Assembly: GCA_030432255.1 (NCBI GenBank)
Contig: JAUIHS010000007.1
Span: forward strand, 62,001-126,000
Source of the DNA: Phycisphaerae bacterium
GTDB lineage: Bacteria; Planctomycetota; Phycisphaerae; Phycisphaerales; UBA1924
Reading direction: 5' to 3'
DNA length: 64,000 nucleotides
The notes beneath the pieces were generated by a model. That model searched no databases. It was not told where the DNA came from and saw only the letters and a list, made by a program, of their open reading frames with translations. The position numbers were made by a program, and so were the translations under genes. This document shows positions 24,952 to 33,924 of this stretch, piece by piece; position 1 is the first letter of the stretch; every line of letters begins with the position of its first letter.

Positions 24952-26448
24952 ATGTTCGATCGTCTCTCCGAAGGCTTCAGTTCCGCATTCCGCAAACTCT
25001 CCGGCAAGGGGAAGATCTCAGAATCCAATGTCCGCGAGGCCATGGAGGATGTTCGTACAGCGCTGCTGGAAGCGGATGTCCACTATGAGATCGTCAATCA
25101 GTTCTGCGACGAGGTCGTGAAGGATGCTGTCGGTCGCGAGGTGACGAAGAGCCTCCAGCCCGGTCAGGAGATGATCGGCATCGTCAACGACACCCTGATC
25201 CGTCTCATCTCGCAGGGTGACGACGCCACACCGGGCGTGCCCCGCATGAGCCCCGGCCCCACCATCATCATGATGTGCGGCCTCCAGGGATCAGGCAAGA
25301 CGACAACCTGCGGCAAGCTTGCCGGGTACCTCAAGAAGCGCGGTCGGTCGGTGATGGTGTGTGCAGCCGACCTGCAGCGCCCCGCGGCGGTCGATCAGTT
25401 GCAGACTGTGGCGGAGCAGGTTGAGCGTGATGCGCCCGGCGGATCCCAGGTGCACTTCTATTCAGAGCCGGACAAGGTTGCTGAGTACGGGAAGGCGGTC
25501 GGCGTCGCGCCTCGGGTGTGTGAGAACGCACTCAAGGCTGCCCGTGAGAAAGGTGTCGACACGCTCATTCTCGATACCGCCGGTCGACTGCACATCAATG
25601 ACGAGTTGATGAACGAACTCACGGCCGTCAACAAGCGACTGCGCCCCCACCAGATCTACCTCGTCTCTGATGCCATGACCGGGCAGGATGCCGTGAATTC
25701 TGCCAAGTCCTTCAACGATCGACTCAACATCGATGGTGTGATCCTCACCAAGTTCGACTCCGACACCCGCGGCGGCGCCGCCCTGACCGTCCGCAAGGTC
25801 ACTGGCGCCCCCATCCGCTTCATCGGCGTCGGTGAGAAGCTGGACGCCCTCGAGGAGTTCCATCCGGAGCGCATCGCCAGTCGTATTCTCGGCATGGGTG
25901 ATGTCGTCTCGCTTGTCGAACGAGCGCAGGAGCAGGTCTCCGAAGAGGAGGCCGAGCGCATCGCGGCGAAGATGGCAAAGGGTGAACTGACGATGGACGA
26001 CTTCCTCGATCAGTTGAAATCCCTGCGGCGCATGGGGCCGATGAAGCAGTTGCTTGGCATGCTTCCTGGCGTTGGTGCCATGTTGAAGGAAGTCGACATC
26101 GATGATCGCCAGCTCGATCGCGTCGAAGGCATTGCGCACTCGATGACGCGGGAAGAGCGTCAGAACATCAAACTGCTGAACCACTCTCGGCGGCGACGTG
26201 TCTCGAAGGGTGCCGGGGTGAAGATCGATGAGGTCAATCAACTCGTCAAGCAGTTCGAAATGTTGAGCAAGGTGACGAAACAGATGTCGGGTATGAACCC
26301 GATGAGCAAGGCCAAGGCCATGCGCGACCTGCAGGCTGGCGCCGGCGGCATGCCGGGGCTCAAGGGACTGCCAACGCTCGGAAGCGGCAAGAAGAGCACG
26401 CGTTCCGGCGGCGGCGGCAAGGGACGCTACAAGAAGCGCAAGCGCTAG
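24952..26448 (+). CDS. ffh: Signal recognition particle protein (SRP54 homologue)
   Basis: The 498-aa GTPase binds signal sequences and 4.5S RNA and, with FtsY, brings nascent membrane proteins to the translocon. The N-domain covers about 1-90. The G-domain has GLQGSGKTTTCGKLA (110-124), DTAGRLHIN, TKFDSDTRGGAAL and FIGVGEKLDALEEF. The M-domain lies from about 320, with methionine-rich and basic segments (MKQLLGMLPGVG, MSGMNPMSKAKAMRDLQ). The C-terminal tail is rich in Gly, Lys and Arg. It starts in the divergent gap with the GNAT gene. The 4.5S RNA gene was not found nearby. Confidence 0.97.
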   Translation: MFDRLSEGFSSAFRKLSGKGKISESNVREAMEDVRTALLEADVHYEIVNQFCDEVVKDAVGREVTKSLQPGQEMIGIVNDTLIRLISQGDDATPGVPRMSPGPTIIMMCGLQGSGKTTTCGKLAGYLKKRGRSVMVCAADLQRPAAVDQLQTVAEQVERDAPGGSQVHFYSEPDKVAEYGKAVGVAPRVCENALKAAREKGVDTLILDTAGRLHINDELMNELTAVNKRLRPHQIYLVSDAMTGQDAVNSAKSFNDRLNIDGVILTKFDSDTRGGAALTVRKVTGAPIRFIGVGEKLDALEEFHPERIASRILGMGDVVSLVERAQEQVSEEEAERIAAKMAKGELTMDDFLDQLKSLRRMGPMKQLLGMLPGVGAMLKEVDIDDRQLDRVEGIAHSMTREERQNIKLLNHSRRRRVSKGAGVKIDEVNQLVKQFEMLSKVTKQMSGMNPMSKAKAMRDLQAGAGGMPGLKGLPTLGSGKKSTRSGGGGKGRYKKRKR

Positions 26449-26458
26449 GAGACTGATC

Positions 26459-26800
26459 GTGTCAGAGTCATCTCTACCACCGGCACCTCCCCCACCTCCA
26501 CCCACACCGAACGCACCGCCGACCGTGCAGGGACGCGTGCAGGCGAGTAAGTCAATCGGAGACGATGCCGGAGTGCGCCTGCTGATTCCCGTCGGACGCT
26601 CCGGATGGGCGATCTCGGCCGGCTATCTCGGCCTCTTCTCCATCCTGATGGTGCCGTCCCCGTTCGCCATCATTGTCAGCGTGATCGCGATGTGGGACAT
26701 TCGCAAGCATCCGGAGCGTCATGGCATGGGGCGCGCCATCTTCGGACTTGTGATGGGCGTCCTGGGCCTCGTCATCATTCCCATCCTGCTCTTCAGGTGA
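26459..26800 (+). CDS. DUF4190-like small membrane protein
   Basis: The 113-aa protein has a Pro-rich N-terminus (PPAPPPPPPTPNAPP) and two membrane helices at about 49-75 and 92-112. Between them is IRKHPERHGMGRAIFGLV, the pattern of DUF4190 proteins, in which a small-residue-rich motif repeats between two helices. The start is GTG 26459 with AGGAG 8 bases before, 10 bp after ffh, so it is likely co-transcribed. Its stop abuts the stop of the convergent transporter. Function unknown. Confidence 0.7.
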   Translation: MSESSLPPAPPPPPPTPNAPPTVQGRVQASKSIGDDAGVRLLIPVGRSGWAISAGYLGLFSILMVPSPFAIIVSVIAMWDIRKHPERHGMGRAIFGLVMGVLGLVIIPILLFR

Positions 26801-28471
26801 TCAGTCGCGGGAGATGGGCAGGAAATCCTGCGCTTCACCCTCCGTCCATGCCTTGAAGCGCGGCCAGACGATCTCGCGAATGAGGATCTTGAGGCACGCC
26901 GCGAGCGGAATCGCAAGCAGCAGACCGTACACACCGAGGAGTGTGCCACCGGCCAGCGAGGCGAAGAGGATGGTCGGCGTGTCCATGTTGGTCGTCTTGC
27001 CCTGGATCTTCGGGGTCAGGATGTAGTCATCGATTGCCTGTCCGAGGAAGTAGATGACCGTCGGCGCAACGATGATCCACAGCCAGTGCGAACGGAGCGC
27101 ATCACCGGGTGGGTCCAGGAACATCAGCATGATGGCCGTCGGGATGCCGACCAGCGCCAGGTATGGCACGATCGACAGGATGCCGACCACGATCCCGAGC
27201 ACGAGCGCTCCGGGCGTTCCGGCGATCATGTATCCGATCGCGAAGAAGATGCTCTGGATGAAGCAGATCGTGAGGCGGCCTCGAATGAAGCCGGCGACGA
27301 CGCGGTCCATCTGAGAAAGCAGATCCAGGATTCGTGGCTTGTTCTTCTCCGGAAGCAGTTTCGCACCGAACTTCGTGACACTCGGGTAGCCGGTTGCGAA
27401 GAAGAAGAAGAAGAAACAGGTCAGAAAGATCATGAAGCCGAATGTGATGGTGGAGATGACCTTGCTCCAAAGGAAGGTAAATGCTCCTCCGGTGCTCGCT
27501 ATTCCGACCTGTCGTGCCCGCTCCATCGTGGCCGAGTCGCCATTTGCCAGCCCGATCACGTACTCGAGGCCGGACTCCCTGAAATCTCCGATGAAGCGCG
27601 CGATGGAGCGCCAGCCTTCGGAGTCCAACTCGTTGTAGGCCAGACTCTCGTTCGGATCCCACTCGAAGACGGAGGTCGGTTCCGGTTGTTTGTCCGCCTC
27701 GCCTTGGGCAACGGCCACATCGGCATCGCCGGCGTCTGACTCGGGATCATCTTCAGCGTCGCCGTCCGAAGCGGGCGCCGGCTCCAGTTCGAGGGCGCGC
27801 TCCTTCAGGGATGCATACTGTTCCAATTCCTCAGGTCCCAGCGCCCTTCGAATGGTGGCTGCATCGGACTGAAGCTCTTCGCGAATCGCCTCATCTTCTT
27901 CCGACTCGATCATCCTCTCCGCGACGTACAGTGACTTCATCGAGTTGGCGACTTCCGTCCCACTGCGATGGTCGGGGAGATACTGATTGATCGTGCCGAT
28001 GTTGTCGCTGATCGACGAGGCCATCGCCACGCCCTGAGCCAGCGCGACAGCAATGCCGAAGGTGAGAATGCTGGCAGGCACGATGATGCAGGTCGCAAGG
28101 ATGATCGATACCGCCTGCGTGCGATTCAGGCGATGGAAGCGCGACAGCAGGAGACGAATCACCGGCTCGAAGAGGTATGCGAGCAGGATGGCCAGCAGGA
28201 TCGGAACCGTGACAACGCTCAGCAGGAAGCCCAGGTAGATCAGACCCACGATGGACGCGATGACGAGTACGTCGCGAATCGGCTGGACCTGCCACAGGTG
28301 CATGTCCTTCCAGTCGCGAACTGAGGACGGCGACGCTGCCTTCGAAGACGTGGATGAACCCTTGGACTTGCTCGAAGAGCCAGAGGGTGACTTCTTCGCG
28401 GCGGACTTCTTCTTGCCGGCCGCACCCTTCTTCGTCGGCTTCTTGCTGGAACCAGACTCGCTCTTTGCCAT
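26801..28471 (-). CDS. AI-2E/PerM family transporter with long acidic loop
   Basis: The 556-aa membrane protein of the AI-2 exporter/PerM family, a putative permease with about eight helices, shows VVTVPILLAILLAYLFEPV, SIILATCIIVPASILTFG, FMIFLTCFFFFFFATGYPS, and LVLGIVVGILSIVPYLALVG near the C-terminal half. The N-terminus carries a Lys/Ser-rich tail of about 45 residues. A long acidic hydrophilic insertion lies at about 170-300 (ASDGDAEDDPESDAGDADVA). The start at 28471 has GAGGA 8 bases before it. The substrate is not known for most members. It is convergent with the DUF4190 gene, with no gap. Confidence 0.85.
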   Translation of the reverse strand: MAKSESGSSKKPTKKGAAGKKKSAAKKSPSGSSSKSKGSSTSSKAASPSSVRDWKDMHLWQVQPIRDVLVIASIVGLIYLGFLLSVVTVPILLAILLAYLFEPVIRLLLSRFHRLNRTQAVSIILATCIIVPASILTFGIAVALAQGVAMASSISDNIGTINQYLPDHRSGTEVANSMKSLYVAERMIESEEDEAIREELQSDAATIRRALGPEELEQYASLKERALELEPAPASDGDAEDDPESDAGDADVAVAQGEADKQPEPTSVFEWDPNESLAYNELDSEGWRSIARFIGDFRESGLEYVIGLANGDSATMERARQVGIASTGGAFTFLWSKVISTITFGFMIFLTCFFFFFFATGYPSVTKFGAKLLPEKNKPRILDLLSQMDRVVAGFIRGRLTICFIQSIFFAIGYMIAGTPGALVLGIVVGILSIVPYLALVGIPTAIMLMFLDPPGDALRSHWLWIIVAPTVIYFLGQAIDDYILTPKIQGKTTNMDTPTILFASLAGGTLLGVYGLLLAIPLAACLKILIREIVWPRFKAWTEGEAQDFLPISRD

Positions 28472-28575
28472 GCGCTCAGTCCTCGCGATAGGCGCACACA
28501 TTGCGCGCGTCACTATCCTAATCGACTCGTTTATGGGGCGTTGTTCAGTCTGATTGCCGGACGGGTACCGAAACC

Positions 28576-28989
28576 TCAGCCGTCGACATCGGGTGTCAGG
28601 CAGCCATCCAGAGGCTGGTGGAAGACCTCATCGAAGTCGAAGACGTTCACGAAGTCATCCAGCGAGTCTTCGTCGGTCTTGCTCAGCAGGCCGACCTCAA
28701 CCAGCGTGAAGACGATCCGGCCGAAGTCCTCCGTCCGGCGAATCCCCCAGGCGTTGAGCACCGTCCGGGCCAGGAGGCCGAACTGCTCGATCGAGAAGTC
28801 CCGCAGGCCAATGCACAGTTGCTGGCCCGTGAGATGGCGTCCCTTGGACGGAACCATCGAATCCAGGTCGTGGTAGACACGGTCGGCCGTCACACGCAGT
28901 CCATCCTGGACGAACTGGTACGCCTCAATCGCGTACGGACCCGACACCTCCCGCAACTGATCCCAGATGACATCAATCTCCGTGCTCAC
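28576..28989 (-). CDS. Minf_1886 family protein
   Basis: The 137-aa protein matches the Minf_1886 family, an uncharacterised family I recall from Verrucomicrobia and Planctomycetota. Marks are YAIEAYQFVQDGLRVTADRV, HLTGQQLCIGLRDFSIEQFG, ARTVLNAWGIRRTEDFG, IVFTLVEVGLLSKTDEDSLD and FDFDEVF. The start is GTG 28989 with AAGGAG 9 bases upstream. The ATG inside that ribosome site opens only a short frame, and the longer frame to 29031 has no start signal. It is soluble and without a signal peptide. Function unknown. Confidence 0.82.
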   Translation of the reverse strand: MSTEIDVIWDQLREVSGPYAIEAYQFVQDGLRVTADRVYHDLDSMVPSKGRHLTGQQLCIGLRDFSIEQFGLLARTVLNAWGIRRTEDFGRIVFTLVEVGLLSKTDEDSLDDFVNVFDFDEVFHQPLDGCLTPDVDG

Positions 28990-29107
28990 GTTCGAACATC
29001 TCCTTCGTGGTCGCGGCTCCTCCGGGACCATGAAATCCTATCGACCTCCGACCATCCGGCCAAATCAAATTTCGGAGAGAAAAGTCCGATTGCTCGGTCC
29101 GGCCCTG

Positions 29108-29737
29108 TCAGGGGCGACTGGCGTGGGGATGGCCTTCCACGACCCATCGTAGCGGTCTTTTTGCCCACGCACCGGCATAATCCACGCCGATGCGGGTTGT
29201 CTGCCGGAGCTTCGGCCGGACTTGAGGCGAGGTATTGCAGACCCAGACCTCGCTTGACGTCGCCAGATCTTCACCATCCAGCCTTCGATCGATCGAGAGG
29301 GCCTGCGTCAGCCGCGCCGGACCGGATGCGATCCCTGTCTCGCGGATCGGGTGCTTCCTTTTTGGCTCCGCCATTCGCAATGACATCATCCGGTCCCTTC
29401 CGAACAGCGGTTCGATGGCACGGATCAGTACCGCCACAGGTTCGTCCACCTCGCCGCATACCACGTTGAAGCAGTGATGCATGCCGTACGTGAAGTAGAC
29501 ATACGCCGTCCCCGCCTCCGCATACATCGAGCGGATGCGATCGGTTCGGCGACCGCCGAAACTGTGCGCGGCCGCGTCCTCGACTCCCAAGTATGCCTCT
29601 GTCTCCACGATCATCCCCCCCACTTCCATGCCGTCCGCAAGTCGCCGAATCAGCAGAGCGCCGATGAGGTTCCGGGCGAGGGATTCCGGATCGGATTGAA
29701 ACCGGCCGCGACTCCAGCGACGCCCCACGCCCGTCAT
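29108..29737 (-). CDS. 3-methyladenine DNA glycosylase (AAG/MPG family)
   Basis: The 209-aa enzyme of the alkyladenine glycosylase family removes alkylated or deaminated purines from DNA to start base excision repair. The catalytic Glu lies in VETEAYLGVEDAAAHS, and the family segments RNRSMY-like (DRIRSMYAEAGTAYVYFTYG), MHHCFNVVCG, VLIRAIEP and ASGPARLTQALSI follow. The length fits. Its ATG overlaps the stop of the upstream amidohydrolase (ATGA), so it is translated after it. Confidence 0.93.
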   Translation of the reverse strand: MTGVGRRWSRGRFQSDPESLARNLIGALLIRRLADGMEVGGMIVETEAYLGVEDAAAHSFGGRRTDRIRSMYAEAGTAYVYFTYGMHHCFNVVCGEVDEPVAVLIRAIEPLFGRDRMMSLRMAEPKRKHPIRETGIASGPARLTQALSIDRRLDGEDLATSSEVWVCNTSPQVRPKLRQTTRIGVDYAGAWAKRPLRWVVEGHPHASRP

Positions 29738-31020
29738 GGTGACGGCTCCGGCTGGAGCATTCGAATGGAAGTGCCGGGTTTCATGATGGCCTCAAGGGGT
29801 GATTCGGGGCCTGGCTCCGTGATGCGCACCGCGGCCAATCCGGCAACCACATGTCCGACCTGGAGTGTGAACGCAATCTCGGGCAGTCCGAGCGCACGGG
29901 CGCCATTGACGGTCGCCATGCGCATGAGTCTGGCAGGTGGTACCCCGTCGCGTCTGTGGAGGAGTTGCATCTCGTCAAACGTTGAGATTCGATCCGCATC
30001 GGGGAGATTGATGATCGAATCTGTCCCGAGTGCAACATTGATACCGGCATCGATCATGTCACGGTATCGATGCGGGCCAAACGTCCCTGCATGATCGAAG
30101 TATGTCGAGCACCGCGGGCAATAGACGATCGAGGCGCCGCTTCGCGCGAGAGTATCGAGGCCGTCTTCGGGCAGATCATTGACGTGTGCCGCGAGCCACC
30201 CACCAGCGTTCAGTGTCGAGGACAGATGATGCAACGGATGACGCCCCTGACCCACCTGTGCGAGTATGCGATCGTCCCATACTCCCAGTCGCTCCAGCAT
30301 GGCCCGAATGGGGCCCGCGGCATCCGCGACGAATGAACGCTCCTCCGATGTCTCGGCGAGGTGTGTGCAGAGCGGTGTCCCGTACTGCTCACGCAGTTCG
30401 ATCGCCGCGGCGAAGACGTCGAGTCCCGCTGAGTACGGCGCGTGCGGTTGCAGTCCGAGGCAAACTCCGTTCTCGTTCGATGACGTCGTGGAACAGGTCT
30501 TGCGAAGTGTTGAGACCGCATCAGCCTGCCGCGCACCCATGCCGAAGACCTCGAGATAGGACACCCCGATGAGCGGGGACTCCCGAAGCGCGTGGAGCGG
30601 CTCCAGTTGACGGATGCCCGCAATATCCCCCACGGCGATGACACCGCCGGCGAGCGAAAGGCGAATCCCCTCATTGACCGAGGCGATGATCTCAGCGGGC
30701 TCGGTTGCACGTTGTGACCGTATGCGGTCAACCCACCCGACGAAACCGCCCTCTCGTGAGTACGGAAGTGGACCCATGTGCGTCAGATCGAGGTGCGTGT
30801 GCGCGTTCACCAGGCCTGGGATGATGACCTCGTGATGGAGCGTTTCGGGAGGTCGGGTGGAGGCAGCGGGATGTCGAGCGACCTCGGCCGGGGACCCGAG
30901 TGCGAGGATCTCGAGGCCCTGCCTGGTTGTCTGGAGAAGGAGGGCGGCCTGGGCGTGATTCAGGCCCGCTGCATCGCAGAGGCCTTCACACCGGTAGTGC
31001 AGGATCCGGTCTTTCATCAA
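29734..31020 (-). CDS. Amidohydrolase family (Atz/Trz-SsnA-like) metal-dependent hydrolase
   Basis: The 428-aa TIM-barrel hydrolase belongs to the family that deaminates or dechlorinates ring compounds. The metal ligands are visible in PGLVNAHTHLDLTH, LCTHLAETSEE, HVND and ALGTDSI. The product lacks a signal peptide. Cytosine, adenosine, guanine or aminodeoxyfutalosine deaminase-type activity are all possible, and I cannot choose between them. Its stop overlaps the start of the glycosylase gene (ATGA). The pair could act on purines, but this is only inference from adjacency. It is divergent from the OmpA-like gene, with 108 bp between. Confidence 0.82.
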   Translation of the reverse strand: MMKDRILHYRCEGLCDAAGLNHAQAALLLQTTRQGLEILALGSPAEVARHPAASTRPPETLHHEVIIPGLVNAHTHLDLTHMGPLPYSREGGFVGWVDRIRSQRATEPAEIIASVNEGIRLSLAGGVIAVGDIAGIRQLEPLHALRESPLIGVSYLEVFGMGARQADAVSTLRKTCSTTSSNENGVCLGLQPHAPYSAGLDVFAAAIELREQYGTPLCTHLAETSEERSFVADAAGPIRAMLERLGVWDDRILAQVGQGRHPLHHLSSTLNAGGWLAAHVNDLPEDGLDTLARSGASIVYCPRCSTYFDHAGTFGPHRYRDMIDAGINVALGTDSIINLPDADRISTFDEMQLLHRRDGVPPARLMRMATVNGARALGLPEIAFTLQVGHVVAGLAAVRITEPGPESPLEAIMKPGTSIRMLQPEPSP

Positions 31021-31128
31021 AACTCCGAGGCCTTGCCGATGAGCACTCAGGACGCCTGCGGAACACGGGAATCTGCGGTATCCTCAAGGGTCCGGGACAA
31101 TTTGCGAAGTCATTCTAGAGGAACGAAG

Positions 31129-32037
31129 ATGAAGAGCACCTCCCCCATTGTTCGCACTGCGACGCGTTTTCTGTTGGGCGTCTCGGCCGTGGCTGCCACC
31201 GGTCTGGTCGGCTGCACCTCAACGGCTGATCGGAATCGGGCGAATCAAATCGCCACGAACGCGGAGGAGCGCCTGCATGCGCTGGTTCAGGAAAACGAGC
31301 GACTTCGCGACGAATTGGATGACTGTGTCTCGCTGTCGAGTTCGCAGGCCGACCAGGTCGCCAGCCTCCAGCAGGACATCCAGATGTACGAGGCTCAGGG
31401 CGTGCAACTCACTCGCATGCGTGAGCAGTTGATGAAGATGGATGATCAGCTCAAGAGCCTGCCTGCAAGTGGACTCGGACCGGAGACGACCCTCGAACTC
31501 GCGAACCTCGCTCAGCGTTTCGGCGACCTGATGACTTTTGATGCCGAGCGTGGGCTGCTCCAGTTCAAGAGTGACCTGACCTTCGATCCGGGTTCCGATG
31601 TCGTCAAGGCCGAGGCTCGTCGGGGTCTCGATCAACTCGCTCGCGTGATGTCCACGTCAGGCGCCAGCGGGTACTACCTGCACGTCATCGGCCACACAGA
31701 CAGCCAGACCATCTCGAATCCGACCACCAAGGCGAAGCACCCGACGAATCGTCACCTCTCGGTGCATCGCGCAATCGCAGTCTCCGAGGCCCTGCAGAAG
31801 GCCAACATGGGCATCGCCGCGGACCGCGTCCTGGTTGGTGGCTGGGGCCAGTACGATCCGGTCGTTGCCAACAATCCCAAGGGCGGGACGGCAGCCAACC
31901 GTCGCGTCGATATCTGGGTGCTGCCCATGAGCAAGCGGCGTGCGGCCGGTACCAATCCGGTTTCCGCCTCCTCCGGCGGCGCGGTGCCCGTGGAAGCTCC
32001 AGTCCGCAATCGGACGGAGGAGATTCCGATCAAGTGA
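31129..32037 (+). CDS. OmpA-family peptidoglycan-binding lipoprotein
   Basis: The 302-aa lipoprotein has a lipobox LVGC at about 24-27. A coiled-coil follows at about 40-105 (LHALVQENERLRDELDD), then an OmpA/MotB C-terminal domain at about 140-270. The peptidoglycan-binding signature is present (FKSDLTFDPGSDVV, HVIGHTDSQTI, LSVHRAIAVSEAL, TAANRRVDIW). Such proteins tie the outer membrane to the cell wall. The start at 31129 has AGAGGAACGAAG upstream, and TATCCT about 45 bp upstream is a possible -10. mlaE follows after 49 bp and is probably in the same operon. Confidence 0.9.
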   Translation: MKSTSPIVRTATRFLLGVSAVAATGLVGCTSTADRNRANQIATNAEERLHALVQENERLRDELDDCVSLSSSQADQVASLQQDIQMYEAQGVQLTRMREQLMKMDDQLKSLPASGLGPETTLELANLAQRFGDLMTFDAERGLLQFKSDLTFDPGSDVVKAEARRGLDQLARVMSTSGASGYYLHVIGHTDSQTISNPTTKAKHPTNRHLSVHRAIAVSEALQKANMGIAADRVLVGGWGQYDPVVANNPKGGTAANRRVDIWVLPMSKRRAAGTNPVSASSGGAVPVEAPVRNRTEEIPIK

Positions 32038-32086
32038 TCGATGGTCGCGGCCGGCGTGACCAACGAGTACCAGCGGAGATCGTGCC

Positions 32087-32890
32087 TTGATTGCTCGCCT
32101 CGGTGGTTCGATCCGGGAGACCGTCGGGCGATTCGGGGTGTTTGTACGCTTTGCCTTCGGAGTTGCCGCGGCGGCCCTGCTCGGTGTCACTTCGTGGGGT
32201 CGATGGAGTCGGCTGGCACCGCAGTTGTACCTGATCGGGACACGGTCCGTGCCCGTCCTTGCCCTGACGGGCGCGACGATCGGGGCCATACTGGCGATCG
32301 AGGGCTACGACCAGTTCGCTGAGTTCGGGCAGGAGCACCGACTCGGAGCCGTGGTCAACATCTCCGTCGTCAAGCAGATCGGACCGGTCCTCGCCGCGGT
32401 CATGCTTGCGGGTCGGGTCGGGTGCGCCCTGACTGCCGAGTTGGGATCCATGCGTGTGACGGAGCAGATCGATGCGATGCGCGTGATGGCGGCGGATCCG
32501 ATGCGCGTGCTCGTGGCCCCGCGAGTCGTTGCATGCATCCTCATGATCCCGGCGTTGACCGTGGTATCGAACATTTGCGGGGTCGGTGGTGGCTGGCTGG
32601 TGATCACGCGCATCTACGAGGTCAGTGATCAGGCGTACTGGGATGCGACGGCATCTTTCATCGACTGGTTTGACGTCTTCAACGGACTCGTGAAATCGCT
32701 CTTCTTCGGGGCAGCGATCGGCGTCATCTCATGTTTCAAGGGCTTCCACTGCCGCTCGGGCGCACAGGGTGTGGGCCGCGCGACGACGGAGGCATTCGTC
32801 ATGAGTTTCATCGCGATCGTGCTGATCAACCTCGTGCTGGCGAAGCTGCTCAACGACATTGACGCGCTGCGTCATTCGCCGGGAATGTAG
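32087..32890 (+). CDS. mlaE: MlaE-family ABC transporter permease
   Basis: The 267-aa inner-membrane permease belongs to the MlaFEDB-type phospholipid transport system that works between the inner and outer membrane. Family marks are [57 protein letters not shown] and [17 protein letters not shown], with five or six helices. The start is TTG 32087 with GGAG 9 bases before. Its ATPase and MCE partners, mlaF and mlaD, lie 9.5 kb away on the same strand, past the NUDIX-thiG block. The 3' end overlaps the convergent thiG by 19 bp. Confidence 0.92.
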   Translation: MIARLGGSIRETVGRFGVFVRFAFGVAAAALLGVTSWGRWSRLAPQLYLIGTRSVPVLALTGATIGAILAIEGYDQFAEFGQEHRLGAVVNISVVKQIGPVLAAVMLAGRVGCALTAELGSMRVTEQIDAMRVMAADPMRVLVAPRVVACILMIPALTVVSNICGVGGGWLVITRIYEVSDQAYWDATASFIDWFDVFNGLVKSLFFGAAIGVISCFKGFHCRSGAQGVGRATTEAFVMSFIAIVLINLVLAKLLNDIDALRHSPGM

Positions 32891-33717
32891 GAGATCGTTC
32901 CTTCCCAGGGGCTGCTGGCCGTTGCGTAGAGCTTGCGCGGGATCCGGCCGGACAGGCAGGACTGACGTCCACTGCTGCAGGCGTGCCGCATGGCGTGCGC
33001 CATCATCACGGGGTCCTTTGCATGGGCGATCCCGGTGTTCAGGAGCACACCATCCGCGCCGGTCTCCATCGCGATGGTGACATCACTGGCGCAACCCACC
33101 CCGGCATCAACAATGACGGGGTAGTCGGGATCACCATCTTTGAGCGTCTCAAGGATGATCGCGATGTTGTTGCGATTGAGAAGGCCCTGCCCGGACCCGA
33201 TCGGCGAACCTGCGGGCATCACGCTCGTGGCGCCCGCAGCTTTCAGACGAGAAGCCATCACGGGATCGTCCGACGTATAGCACAGCACCTCGAAACCGTC
33301 GGCAACGAGTTCTCGACACGCCTCCAGCGTTCCCACCGGATCGGGAAGCAGCGTCTTCTTATCCGCGAGCACTTCCAGTTTGACCCACGAGGCACCCGGG
33401 TTGCCGAGTTGCTCAAGCAGTTCGCGCCCGAGCCGCGCGACCCGGATGGCGTCGTCCGCTTCAAAGCACCCGGCGGTGTTCGGCAGGATCGTGTAGCGGT
33501 CGAGGTCGATGTGGTCGAGGAGTGACTCGCCCTGATCGTTGTAGAGGCGTTCACGACGTACGGCGACCGTGATCGCGTGTGCACCGCTGGCATCGAGAGC
33601 CTGGCGCATCACGTTGAAGTCAGCGTACTTGCCTGTTCCGACAATGAGACGGCTGCTGAGCGTCCGCGAGCCGACGGTGAGCGTGGAGATTCCGGGTTCC
33701 ATGGTCTCGGTTGTCAT
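32872..33717 (-). CDS. thiG: Thiazole synthase
   Basis: The 281-aa TIM-barrel enzyme builds the thiazole phosphate of thiamine from deoxyxylulose 5-phosphate, dehydroglycine and sulfur carried on ThiS. Marks are [13 protein letters not shown], Lys in [16 protein letters not shown] (Schiff-base Lys), [16 protein letters not shown] and [19 protein letters not shown]. The C-terminus is slightly longer than usual. It starts 6 bp after thiS. No other thiamine gene is in the window. The 3' end overlaps mlaE on the opposite strand. Confidence 0.96.
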   Translation of the reverse strand: MTTETMEPGISTLTVGSRTLSSRLIVGTGKYADFNVMRQALDASGAHAITVAVRRERLYNDQGESLLDHIDLDRYTILPNTAGCFEADDAIRVARLGRELLEQLGNPGASWVKLEVLADKKTLLPDPVGTLEACRELVADGFEVLCYTSDDPVMASRLKAAGATSVMPAGSPIGSGQGLLNRNNIAIILETLKDGDPDYPVIVDAGVGCASDVTIAMETGADGVLLNTGIAHAKDPVMMAHAMRHACSSGRQSCLSGRIPRKLYATASSPWEGTISYIPGE

Positions 33718-33723
33718 GGCTGA

Positions 33724-33924
33724 TCATCCGCCTCCGACGAGGGTGACGAGTTCGATGGCGTCGCCATCCTCGATGACGCGTGAATCGTGGTCCCGTTTCG
33801 GTACCAGCGTCCGATTGATCTCGACGGCACAGGCGCGCTCGGCGAGGTCATTCAACTCAAGCAGAGTCGCCACGGTGATGCCGTCAGGGACGGCCGAGTG
33901 TTGGCCGTTGATCACAACGTTCAT
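33724..33924 (-). CDS. thiS: Sulfur carrier protein ThiS
   Basis: The 66-aa ubiquitin-fold sulfur carrier ends in LVGGG, so the C-terminal Gly-Gly that is adenylated and thiocarboxylated is present. Also seen are VAVEINRTLVP-like CAVEINRTLVPKRD and IEDGDAIELVTLVGGG. Its ATG overlaps the secDF stop (ATGA), so thiamine sulfur-carrier synthesis appears translationally coupled to the export gene. Confidence 0.93.
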   Translation of the reverse strand: MNVVINGQHSAVPDGITVATLLELNDLAERACAVEINRTLVPKRDHDSRVIEDGDAIELVTLVGGG

